The position numbers and the translations under genes are program-made. Positions 9,504 through 16,837 of a stretch of DNA of 48,214 bases are shown piece after piece (the stretch's first letter is position 1; each line of letters opens with the position of its first letter). This DNA comes from Fimbriimonadaceae bacterium (GTDB lineage Bacteria; Armatimonadota; Fimbriimonadia; Fimbriimonadales; Fimbriimonadaceae): the NCBI GenBank assembly GCA_022843485.1, contig JALHNM010000013.1, positions 1-48,214 of the forward strand, given 5' to 3'. The notes beneath the pieces are model-generated. The model did not search any database and was not told the origin of the DNA. It saw only the letters and a list, made by a program, of their open reading frames with translations.

Positions 9504-10142
9504 TTAGGAGCGAACTCGCCGACGGCGGATCGCAGCCGCCACTCCGACTCCGAGGGCCAGCATCGTCGCCGGTTCGGGCACGGCCTCGAGGTCGACCCCG
9601 TTGATCGCGTAGCTGTTCGACCCGTCGACGGAGAACACCAGCTTGCTGATGTTCGCCGTGTCGCTCCGCACACCGAGGAACACGGCGCTGTCGTCGCCGT
9701 TTCCGGTCGAGTCGCCAGACCGGGTGAAGTCGGCGATCAGGTTGAAACCCGCGTCGTACGCCTGGACCCGGCCGGTGAACGGCCCGAAGTAGTCGTTCTG
9801 GATCTGGGCGCCGAAGGCCGTGACCGCCTCGTCGAGTTCGATGACCATGACTCCGCCGCTGGCGGCGTTCCAGAGCAGCGGGGCGCCGGTGGCGAAGTTC
9901 CCACCCCACCCGTTGTCCTGGTCGCGGCGCTCCATGTTCGCCGAGTTGTCGGTCACGACGGTGAATGCGGCCCCGTTCATCGTGAACCCGGTGGCGCCGC
10001 TTGCCACCTGGTCGAACGCAGCGCCGAACTGGGTCCAGTCGATCGCGTCGGTCGCTCCGACCTCGCTGCGGTCGAAGAGCTGGGTCTGGGCGAGGGCGGT
10101 ACCGGCGACGAGGGTGAAGGCGAGGAGAGCGAGGGTCTTCAT
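9504..10142 (-). CDS. PEP-CTERM sorting domain protein (paralog)
   Basis: 212 residues with signal peptide MKTLALLAFTLVAGTALAQ, body and tail VPEPATMLALG plus a hydrophobic segment and RRRRVRS. It aligns over its full length with the 8788-9423 protein, so the pair arose by inverted duplication and has diverged substantially. Shared blocks are TQLFDRS, NMERRDQDNGWGGNF, QNDYFGPFTG, GDSTGNGDDSAVFLG and GSNSYAIN. No convincing Shine-Dalgarno is visible before ATG 10142. The body may be a small jelly-roll-like surface domain, but that is only a guess from its strand-rich pattern. Confidence 0.9.
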   Translation of the reverse strand: MKTLALLAFTLVAGTALAQTQLFDRSEVGATDAIDWTQFGAAFDQVASGATGFTMNGAAFTVVTDNSANMERRDQDNGWGGNFATGAPLLWNAASGGVMVIELDEAVTAFGAQIQNDYFGPFTGRVQAYDAGFNLIADFTRSGDSTGNGDDSAVFLGVRSDTANISKLVFSVDGSNSYAINGVDLEAVPEPATMLALGVGVAAAIRRRRVRS

Positions 10143-10225
10143 GAGGTTCTATCCGTGGCCCACAGGCCTGCCCCATCTCTCGCACCCAGCGGGCCAACTC
10201 CGGACGCTCTGGGCCAGAGGGCCCC

Positions 10226-11671
10226 TCACACCCCAGGAGACCACCGGGTCACGAGCACCCGGGGTTCGGTGTAGGCGAGCATCGCCTCGGCGAGGCCCTC
10301 TCGGCCTCGGCCGCTGCGCTTGGTCCCGCCGTAGGGCATCGTGTCGAACCGCAGGCTCGGGGCGTCGTTCGCGACGACCGACCCGACCTCGAGCCGGCGG
10401 TAGCACTCCTCCACCGTCCCCAGGTCACGCGTGAAGACAGACGACTGGAGCCCGAACCGGGACGAGTTCACCCGCTCGATCGCCTCGTCGAGGCTCTGGT
10501 AGGGCGCCACGGTCAAGACCGGCCCGAACACCTCGTCCTCGGCGAGCCGACAGCCCCGAGGCACCCCCGCCACCAACGTCGGAGCGACCCGGTTGCGCTC
10601 CCGTGTGCCACCCGCGAGCACCTGGGCCCCGCCGGCCACGGCCTCTTCCACCACCTCGACGATCCGCTCCGCCGCCTCGTCGTTCACGACCGGGCCGCAG
10701 ACAGTCGCTTCGTCCATCGGATCCCCGACCGGGCACGCCAGGGCGGCTGAAGTCATGCGGGAGACGAACCGTTCGTAGACCGATTCATGGACGAGGGCGT
10801 GCTGGGCCGAGATGCATACCTGACCCGCGTACCCGTAGGCGCTGAGGGCAAGGGCCTCGACCGCTCGGTCGGGGTCAGCGTCCGGGCAGACGATGGCAGA
10901 GGCGTCTCCTCCGAGCTCGAGCACCACCCGCTTTTCCGGGGCCGCGGCCAGGATCGAGAACCCGACCGCCTCCGACCCGGTAAAGCTCACGAGGTCCACC
11001 CGGGGGTCGACCACCGCCCGCTTCGTCTCCGCCACGTCCGCGTTCACCGCGTTAAGCACCCCGTCCGGACACCCGCACTCGTGGATCAGGCGGGCGAGCG
11101 ACAGGGTCGAGAGCGGTGAGAGCGGCGAGGACTTCAAGACGACGGTGCACCCCGCCGCCAAGGCCGGGGCGACCTTGTGGGCCGCGAGGTTGTAGGGCCA
11201 GTTGTAGGGCGTGATCGCCAGCACGACCCCGACCGGGAACCGCTCGACCCGGATCGTTGCCCTGTCGCCTCGAGGGTCGTAATCGGCGGGTAAGACCTGG
11301 CCCGAGGGACCAGCTAGGAGGTCGGCGGCGAGGTCGAAGGTGAGGGCGCACCGAGCAACCTCTGCCCGTGACCACTTCACCGGCTTCCCGACCTCAAGGG
11401 TCAGGGTCTCGACCAGCTCCTCGGCCCGGTCGCGCACGGCGGCCGCCACTCGCCGCAGAAGGGCGGCCCGTTCTCGCCGGGGGCTGTGCCGCCAGGTGTC
11501 GAATGCCCGCCTCGCCGCGTCGAGGGCGGCGTCCATCTCCGGCCACCCCGCCTCGGCCACCGTCCCGACCACGTGCCCCGAGTAGGGGGCCCGGATCGGG
11601 GCCTTCGCGATCCCCTGGTCGCACGGCCCGCCGAAAAACTGACCCCCGATCAACAACTCGCGGTGGAGCAC
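10226..11671 (-). CDS. NAD(P)+-dependent aldehyde dehydrogenase
   Basis: 481-residue ALDH-superfamily enzyme oxidising an aldehyde to the carboxylate in the cytosol. Visible are the TPYNWPYNLAAHKVAPALAAG segment split by the cofactor site, FTGSEAVG, the catalytic general base in VLELGGD, the catalytic cysteine in GYAGQVCISAQ, and the C-terminal PYGGTKRSGRGREG. It resembles the glyceraldehyde-3-phosphate, lactaldehyde and succinate-semialdehyde branch, but the substrate is not decidable. The open frame runs back to 12040 through pyrF; GTG 11671, with a TGTAAT box 6 nt upstream, gives the family's usual length. It diverges from pyrF, with only 45 bp between the start codons. Confidence 0.93.
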   Translation of the reverse strand: MLHRELLIGGQFFGGPCDQGIAKAPIRAPYSGHVVGTVAEAGWPEMDAALDAARRAFDTWRHSPRRERAALLRRVAAAVRDRAEELVETLTLEVGKPVKWSRAEVARCALTFDLAADLLAGPSGQVLPADYDPRGDRATIRVERFPVGVVLAITPYNWPYNLAAHKVAPALAAGCTVVLKSSPLSPLSTLSLARLIHECGCPDGVLNAVNADVAETKRAVVDPRVDLVSFTGSEAVGFSILAAAPEKRVVLELGGDASAIVCPDADPDRAVEALALSAYGYAGQVCISAQHALVHESVYERFVSRMTSAALACPVGDPMDEATVCGPVVNDEAAERIVEVVEEAVAGGAQVLAGGTRERNRVAPTLVAGVPRGCRLAEDEVFGPVLTVAPYQSLDEAIERVNSSRFGLQSSVFTRDLGTVEECYRRLEVGSVVANDAPSLRFDTMPYGGTKRSGRGREGLAEAMLAYTEPRVLVTRWSPGV

Positions 11672-11677
11672 AGGGAG

Positions 11678-11683
11678 ATTACA
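11678..11683 (-). promoter_or_regulatory. -10 box of the aldehyde dehydrogenase gene
   Basis: TGTAAT on the minus strand, 6 nt before GTG 11671. Confidence 0.5.
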
Positions 11684-11697
11684 CCTCCGAATGTGGA

Positions 11698-11703
11698 TAG
11701 AAT
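11698..11703 (+). promoter_or_regulatory. -10 box of pyrF-mutY
   Basis: TAGAAT, 13 nt before ATG 11717. The leader would be about 6 nt and carries AAGG. Confidence 0.45.
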
Positions 11704-11716
11704 GGTCGCAAGGCCG

Positions 11717-12433
11717 ATGAACATCCGACGAAAGATCGTGTGCGCCTTGGACACCGCCGACCTCGACCGGGCCGTCCAGACCGTCCGCCGGGTCGCCCCG
11801 CACGTGGGGGCATTCAAGATCGGCCACGCCCTCACGCTCCCCTATGGCCTTGGGGTCATCGACCGCCTCCGGGAGGCGGGGGCCGACCGGATCTTCCTCG
11901 ACCTCAAGTTCCACGACATCCCGAACTCGGTGGCCCTCGGCGTCCGAGAGGCGGCCCGGCGGGGGGTCTGGATGCTCACGCTCCACCTGAGCGGGGGGCC
12001 CGCCATGATCACCGCCGCCGTCGAGGAGGCCCACGAGCACTCGGACGACGTCGCGCCGCTATTGGTCGGGGTCTCCGTGCTGACCTCGCTGGACGAGGCC
12101 ACGCTCCACTCCCATCTCGGGGTCGAGCGCTCGCTGCCGGAACACATGGTCGGCCTCTCGAAGATGGGATGTGAGTGCGGGCTCGACGGGGTCGTCTGCT
12201 CGGTCCAGGAGGTCGCGAACATCCGACGGGCGATCGGCCACGGCGTCATCGTCACGCCCGGGATCCGGCCTTCGAGCTCGCCCAAGCACGACCAGAAGCG
12301 GACGGGGGACGCCCATACCGCGCTCGACTCGGGGGCTGACTACCTCGTGATCGGCCGGGTCCTCACCGATTCGCCCGATCCCAAGCACGCGCTCGCCGAG
12401 CTCGGGCTCCTCGAAGAAGGCGTCGCGAGCTGA
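11717..12433 (+). CDS. pyrF: Orotidine 5'-phosphate decarboxylase
   Basis: Converts OMP to UMP, the last step of de novo pyrimidine synthesis. The 238-residue product has the type I signature: substrate strand VCALDTAD, catalytic DLKFHDIPNSV (about residues 60-70, with the Asp-Lys-Asp set), VHLSG-like LHLSGGPAM, and the phosphate-binding VTPGIRP and GADYLVIGRVLT. ATG 11717 is chosen because the longer open frame runs back into the divergent gene. The stop is 3 bp before mutY, so the two form one transcript. No other pyr gene is near. Confidence 0.96.
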   Translation: MNIRRKIVCALDTADLDRAVQTVRRVAPHVGAFKIGHALTLPYGLGVIDRLREAGADRIFLDLKFHDIPNSVALGVREAARRGVWMLTLHLSGGPAMITAAVEEAHEHSDDVAPLLVGVSVLTSLDEATLHSHLGVERSLPEHMVGLSKMGCECGLDGVVCSVQEVANIRRAIGHGVIVTPGIRPSSSPKHDQKRTGDAHTALDSGADYLVIGRVLTDSPDPKHALAELGLLEEGVAS

Positions 12434-12436
12434 CGG

Positions 12437-13441
12437 GTGACCGAGGCCTGGCAGGAACGGCTCCTAGACTGGTACCGGGCTGAGGCGAGGCAACTCCCTT
12501 GGCGGGGGCTGACCGACCCGTACCGGGTCTGGGTCAGCGAGGCGATGCTCCAGCAGACCACCGTCGCGGCGGTCCTGCCCTACTATGAGCGGTGGCTCGA
12601 GCGGTTCCCGACGGTCGAGGCCCTCGCCGAGGCGGCCGAGGAGGACGTGATGGCGGCCTGGGCGGGGCTGGGGTACTACCGCCGGGCCCGGAACCTCCAG
12701 GCTGGGGCCCGGCACGTGGTTCGAGAGGGGTGGCCGGCCGGGGCGCAGGAGTGGCGGGGGCTGCCGGGGGTGGGGCGGTACACGGCGGGGGCCGTCGCCT
12801 CGATCGCGCTCGGCGAGGACGCTCCGGTCGTCGACGGGAACATCGAGCGGGTCTACGCCCGCTTCACCGTGGACGACACCGCCCCGCCGAGGCTGAACGG
12901 CCGGGCTTGGGTGTGGGCGGAGTCTGCCCTCGTCCGAGGTCGAGCCGCCGAGTGGAACCAGGCGCTCATGGAGCTTGGAGCAAGGGTCTGTCGGCCCCGG
13001 TCGCCCTTGTGCGGGGAGTGTCCGCTCGCGCCCGAATGCCGGGCGAGGGAAGTCGGCACCGCGGACCGACTTCCGACCCGAAAGGCGCGACCGACCCCCC
13101 GGTCGTTGAACCTAGCCGTATGGCTTGTGAACGATCAGGACACCCTATGGCTACGGCAGGCCGGGGAGGGAGAGTGGTGGACGGGGCTTTGGGTGCCGCC
13201 GATGGGCGAAGGATCGATCCCCCTCGGATTCGCAGGCACGGGTCTCGAGTCAGTGGGCGATCTGAAGACGGTCGTCACGAAGCATCGTCTCACGCTCCGT
13301 GTGCACCGGGGCCAGAGCAGAACGGCTCCGGCGAGTTTTCATAGAGTACCGTACGATCAAATTGCCGAACGAGCGACCCCAGCTTTCGTGTCGCGTGCCT
13401 TGAAGCTCGCCGAGGCTGGACAAAGAAGGATCGACCTCTAA
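12437..13441 (+). CDS. mutY: A/G-specific adenine glycosylase MutY
   Basis: Base-excision repair enzyme removing adenine mispaired with 8-oxoguanine. The 334-residue protein has the helix with catalytic Glu in SEAMLQQTTV (about 34), the helix-hairpin-helix LPGVGRYTAGAVASIA, the catalytic Asp in VVDGNIERVYAR, and the iron-sulfur cluster ligands C-X6-C-X2-C-X5-C (about 184-200). A Nudix-like C-terminal domain (from about 230) reads 8-oxoG and is somewhat short. It begins at GTG 12437, 3 bp after pyrF. Its last codons overlap by 4 bp the stop of the convergent membrane protein gene. Confidence 0.96.
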   Translation: MTEAWQERLLDWYRAEARQLPWRGLTDPYRVWVSEAMLQQTTVAAVLPYYERWLERFPTVEALAEAAEEDVMAAWAGLGYYRRARNLQAGARHVVREGWPAGAQEWRGLPGVGRYTAGAVASIALGEDAPVVDGNIERVYARFTVDDTAPPRLNGRAWVWAESALVRGRAAEWNQALMELGARVCRPRSPLCGECPLAPECRAREVGTADRLPTRKARPTPRSLNLAVWLVNDQDTLWLRQAGEGEWWTGLWVPPMGEGSIPLGFAGTGLESVGDLKTVVTKHRLTLRVHRGQSRTAPASFHRVPYDQIAERATPAFVSRALKLAEAGQRRIDL

Positions 13442-13758
13442 CCTCCCCCACTTTCGGGGGCCCCGGGCCGCGGAACGTTGAGGCACCCTGCCTCCCTGGC
13501 CGCGAGCAAGAGGTTCATGATCGTCAGGAGAGCGAGGGCGTAGAGGCAGAGGGTGAAGACGAAGGTAAGAACGGGCAAGCCGATCCTTCGGGCAAGCCTT
13601 TCCTGCCGGAGCAGGGACGCGCGGGCCCGTTCCTGCCGAGCCGGGTCCCGCCAGACCTCGACCGACCACCGCTGGAGCCGCCGGACTGCCGACCGGCGGA
13701 TGAACCAGAGCATCGCCCACCAGACCCGTCGGGCGAGCCACTCGGCGAGGCCGCTCAC
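13438..13758 (-). CDS. Small membrane protein, unknown function
   Basis: 106 residues. It has an amphipathic, Arg- and Trp-rich N-terminal half (about 1-58), one strong membrane segment GLPVLTFVFTLCLYALALLTIMN-like (about 60-83) and a proline/glycine tail. No family is recognised. The GTG start overlaps the TGA of the upstream ADP-ribosylglycohydrolase-like gene (GTGA), which indicates translational coupling and a shared role. The stop overlaps mutY by 4 bp. Confidence 0.7.
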   Translation of the reverse strand: MSGLAEWLARRVWWAMLWFIRRSAVRRLQRWSVEVWRDPARQERARASLLRQERLARRIGLPVLTFVFTLCLYALALLTIMNLLLAAREAGCLNVPRPGAPESGGG

Positions 13759-15665
13759 GGGGCTTGGAACGGGATGACCGCTCCGCTCGAGTCGAAGAGG
13801 GTCACGACGACCGGCGCGACCGGCTCCCGATCACGGAGCAGCTTCAAGACCAACAGCCCGGCCCCGTCGGACTCGAAGTCCCCGACGTAAGGCGGGCGAG
13901 ACCGGGGCACGGGCACGTGAGTGTCCCGGTACCCAAGGATCCTACGCCCGTCCACGGTCGCCACGACCCCCGGCGAGCACGCCACGAGGAGTCGGTACGA
14001 GCCGGGCCCCGGCAGCCTCATACTGCACGCGAGCAGCACCACCCCCGGGCCGCTCTGGAAGTACGGCTCGACGTCGAGGACTCGGGGTGGCAGCCACGCC
14101 CGCTCCCACTTCGCTGCGAGCCCGCTCCTCCCGTTGAAGACCGCCCCGAGTTCGACCTTGGACTCGGCCGCGTAGGTCCGGTCGAACGAGGAGCCGTCGT
14201 CGTCCGGCAGCGGTCCGATCACGAGCCACTCTTCCGCCATGGCGAGCGGCAAGGTCCGAGCCTCTTCCCCGACCGTGATCCGTACGGCCCCCGACCGTGA
14301 TCCCTCCTGCGCCGCCGGGTTCAAGACGATTGCCGCCGTCCCCCTCTCGCCTGGTCCGAGGGTGACCGCCCCGGGGCGGATCCCCGACTCCCAGCCGTCC
14401 GGCACCGAGAGCCCGAGGTTCTGAGCGACCTGCGTCTCCCCCGCTTCGAAGTGGAGCCCGAGCCTCGCTAGCCGACCTGGCACGAGCGTCCAACCGTCGA
14501 GGGCTTCCGTCCGAACCTTCAGCCCGGCCGCCTCCCAGGCGACGCCCGGGGGACGAGCGAGGCAGGCCGCGACCTCCCCGTCCGATACCCGGGGCACGGT
14601 CACCTCGGGCGGCGACGGCGCCTCGGGGGCCAGCGTCGGTGCCGTCCCGACCTCCCTGTGCGACCCATCAGCGAGCGGCACCTCCGCGGGCGGGAGCGCC
14701 TCGGTGTCCGATGGCTGCTGATCCCCAACCTCCGACGGAATCTCGACGGGCGTCGGGGTCGATGGGGGCGCGGCCACGACGGCCCCGAGGGCCTCGGCGA
14801 AGTCGTCGAGGGTGTGGGGCGGGTCGATCTCGCGGAGGGCGTGGCTCGCCACGTAGTCCTGCCCGAGGGGCGCCGCCCACTCCTCCGGAACGGCTCCCGC
14901 GAGAAGTCCGGCCAGCACGCCGACGACGAGGCCGGTCTGATGGCACGGGCCCCCGTGGCCGACGACCGTCCGCAGGCAGGCCCCAAAGTCGCCTCCCCCC
15001 GCGACCAGGGCCGAGACGACGTAACCGAAGCCTAGGACGGCGGACTCCGGGTCCGCGGTCACGGCCGCCGCCTCCAAGCCCTGCCGGTGTCGCGCCGGGT
15101 CGGATCCGACCTGGGCCGCCTCGAACACGGCCGCCAACCTCCCAGACCCGGCCATGACCGGCGCAGCTGCCTCGAGCAGGAGGCTGACCCCCCGGCCCTG
15201 AGCGGCCGCCGATGCCATGACGGCGACCGCCGCCGACGCCCTCACCGCCTCGTCTCCGTGGTCGTACCGGGAGTCCGCCGCCGCATACCCGAGCGCCCGA
15301 GCGGGATCGTCCGGGAAGACGAGCCCCCAGAGGATGGCCCGGCCCAACGATTCGGATCCCTCGGCCAGGGGGTTGGCCCAGCCTCCGTCTAGCCCGAGCG
15401 CCGAATTGGCGGCCCCATAGGCCGACTCCGAGTCGAGTGACCGCCACCGTCTCGCTAGGCCCGCCGCGACGGTCTCGGGGCCGTGGCCCAGGTTCAGGTG
15501 CCGCAGGCTCACGAGCCAGGAGTCAAGGGCGGCCGAGCTTGCCATGCGGCGGGGAAGCGGGTCGTAACCCGTGACCCGGACGAACCCCGTCGCCCCCCGC
15601 CGGGTCGCCCCGAGCGTCGCGCCGACCACGCCGCCGACCAAGCCCACTCGGGCACGTTCCCGCAT
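13755..15665 (-). CDS. ADP-ribosylglycohydrolase-fold protein with degenerate active site
   Basis: 636 residues. The N-terminal part (1-280) follows the all-helical ADP-ribosylglycohydrolase/dinitrogenase reductase hydrolase pattern: GLVGGVVGATLGAT at the start, repeated Ala/Gly helices, and GHGGPCHQTGLVVGVLAGLLAGAVP where the family has GGDTDT followed by a similar helix. The metal-binding aspartates of that motif, and the early DDT motif, are not seen. A proline-rich linker (about 285-365) leads to a beta-rich C-terminal region with WLVIGPL and FDRTYAAE, a motif seen in planctomycete-type glycan-associated proteins. ATG 15665 is inferred; the frame is open further upstream. Role unknown. 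Confidence 0.7.
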   Translation of the reverse strand: MRERARVGLVGGVVGATLGATRRGATGFVRVTGYDPLPRRMASSAALDSWLVSLRHLNLGHGPETVAAGLARRWRSLDSESAYGAANSALGLDGGWANPLAEGSESLGRAILWGLVFPDDPARALGYAAADSRYDHGDEAVRASAAVAVMASAAAQGRGVSLLLEAAAPVMAGSGRLAAVFEAAQVGSDPARHRQGLEAAAVTADPESAVLGFGYVVSALVAGGGDFGACLRTVVGHGGPCHQTGLVVGVLAGLLAGAVPEEWAAPLGQDYVASHALREIDPPHTLDDFAEALGAVVAAPPSTPTPVEIPSEVGDQQPSDTEALPPAEVPLADGSHREVGTAPTLAPEAPSPPEVTVPRVSDGEVAACLARPPGVAWEAAGLKVRTEALDGWTLVPGRLARLGLHFEAGETQVAQNLGLSVPDGWESGIRPGAVTLGPGERGTAAIVLNPAAQEGSRSGAVRITVGEEARTLPLAMAEEWLVIGPLPDDDGSSFDRTYAAESKVELGAVFNGRSGLAAKWERAWLPPRVLDVEPYFQSGPGVVLLACSMRLPGPGSYRLLVACSPGVVATVDGRRILGYRDTHVPVPRSRPPYVGDFESDGAGLLVLKLLRDREPVAPVVVTLFDSSGAVIPFQAP

Positions 15666-15689
15666 CCCCCGCCTTTTACCCGGGCCGGG

Positions 15690-15695
15690 TAGCCT
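15690..15695 (+). promoter_or_regulatory. -10 box of the PAP2 gene
   Basis: TAGCCT, 7 nt before GTG 15703. This is a weak match. Confidence 0.35.
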
Positions 15696-15702
15696 CGCCG
15701 CC

Positions 15703-16323
15703 GTGGGCCCGATCGACCTGGTGCTGTTCCGGTGGGTGAACCGGTGGCCGGACGCCCTTGAGCCGCTGATGCTCCTACTGAGCGAGGGGAACAAGTGGTT
15801 AGGGGTGCGGGTGTTCCTGCTGGTCGTCTTCGTGGCTCTGGTCTGGCAGCGGACGACCCGGCCGGCGGCGATCCTGGCTATGCTCGCCTGGCCGCTCTCG
15901 AACGCCCTCACCGACGCACTGAAGGTCGCTTGGCAGTGGCCCCGGCCCTCGGCTCCGATCGCGGCGCTCGTCGATCAAGGGGCCACCCTCGTCGCCGCTC
16001 AGGCCGCCCATCCCGACGTGGTCGTCCGGGTCGCGCCGCTCGGCAGCTTCGGGACGGCGAGCGCCCATTCGGCGAACATGATGGCCGTCGCCGCCGTGTT
16101 CCTCCTCCTCACGAAAGGCTGGCTGCGGTGGGCATGGCTCGCCGTGGCCGTCCTGACCGGCCTGTCGCGGGTCTACGTCGGGGTGCACTACCCGTCGCAG
16201 GTGCTCTTCGGGTGGGCGTGCGGAGCGGTGACGGCGCTCGTCCTCGTCAAGACGTGGGAGGCGTGGGTCCGGCTCCGTTCGCCTCGTCCGGCTCCGGACG
16301 TTCCACCGGGAGCGGCTGGCTGA
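15703..16323 (+). CDS. PAP2-family phosphatase (membrane)
   Basis: 206-residue integral membrane phosphatase, probably acting on a lipid phosphate such as undecaprenyl pyrophosphate or phosphatidylglycerophosphate. The three PAP2 motifs are present in altered form: KVAWQWPRP (K-X6-RP), SAHS in place of PSGH, and SRVYVGVHYPSQ, in which the usual aspartate after the histidine is Gln. The Gln variant is known from the glucose-6-phosphatase branch. About five hydrophobic helices are visible. GTG 15703 is preferred. The 3' end overlaps the convergent GerMN gene by 77 bp. Confidence 0.85.
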   Translation: MGPIDLVLFRWVNRWPDALEPLMLLLSEGNKWLGVRVFLLVVFVALVWQRTTRPAAILAMLAWPLSNALTDALKVAWQWPRPSAPIAALVDQGATLVAAQAAHPDVVVRVAPLGSFGTASAHSANMMAVAAVFLLLTKGWLRWAWLAVAVLTGLSRVYVGVHYPSQVLFGWACGAVTALVLVKTWEAWVRLRSPRPAPDVPPGAAG

Positions 16324-16837
16324 TCTCGACGCTCCCGAGCGTCTCGATCGGGCGGCCGTCGACGGTCACCTGGACACGGTCGACCTCGGGGAACTGGGCC
16401 ATCACGGTGAGGATCCCCTTGAGCACGGTCTGCTCGTCCTCGGTGCCGTAGGTCCGGTCGAACTCGCCGGTGAAGTCGACGGTGGCCAGCCCATCCTTCA
16501 CGACGCACGACCGGGCCCTTGCCCCACGCGGCACCATGGGGAGTTGCTCGAGGTAGCGGTTGACAGCGAAGACCCGGGCGTCGGTGCCCTCGGGCGACCG
16601 GGCCGGGCTCGCCTTGAGCTTGAGGTCTTCGCCTTCGTAACGGGGCGTGTAGGAGCGGACCTCTTGGCTCTTGGTCCGGTCGGGTTGAGGCCGGGCCTCT
16701 GGCCGGAGCTGGGCGGCGGGGACGTCCCGGGCGGCGGGCTGCTGGACGTAGAGCGTCAGCCCTCCGACCAAGGCGAGCCCACACACGACGAGGAACAACG
16801 GACCGGTCGAGCGACCCTTCTTGACGGACTTAGTCAC
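16247..16837 (-). CDS. GerMN domain protein, membrane anchored
   Basis: 196 residues with a single N-terminal membrane anchor (GPLFLVVCGLALVGGLTLYV, about 11-30), a linker, and a GerMN domain (about 85-175). That domain shows the family pattern of a hydrophobic strand, VKDGLATVDFTGEF, a helix with ILTVMAQFPEVDRVQVTVDG, and a final LG. GerMN domains occur in spore germination and cell-wall proteins. Here the gene begins at a GTG inside the end of the amidase gene (8-bp overlap), so it is likely a partner in peptidoglycan remodelling. No sporulation genes are in view. Confidence 0.85.
   Translation of the reverse strand: MTKSVKKGRSTGPLFLVVCGLALVGGLTLYVQQPAARDVPAAQLRPEARPQPDRTKSQEVRSYTPRYEGEDLKLKASPARSPEGTDARVFAVNRYLEQLPMVPRGARARSCVVKDGLATVDFTGEFDRTYGTEDEQTVLKGILTVMAQFPEVDRVQVTVDGRPIETLGSVEISQPLPVERPEPDEANGAGPTPPTS

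Noticed and set aside
8800-10197. 465-codon minus-strand frame across both PEP-CTERM genes
   Set aside because: It is a shadow: the N-terminal part is antisense or out of frame to two genes with clear signal peptides and sorting tails.
11486-11716. N-terminal extension of pyrF
   Set aside because: The open frame runs into the divergent aldehyde dehydrogenase coding sequence; PyrF homology begins at 11717.
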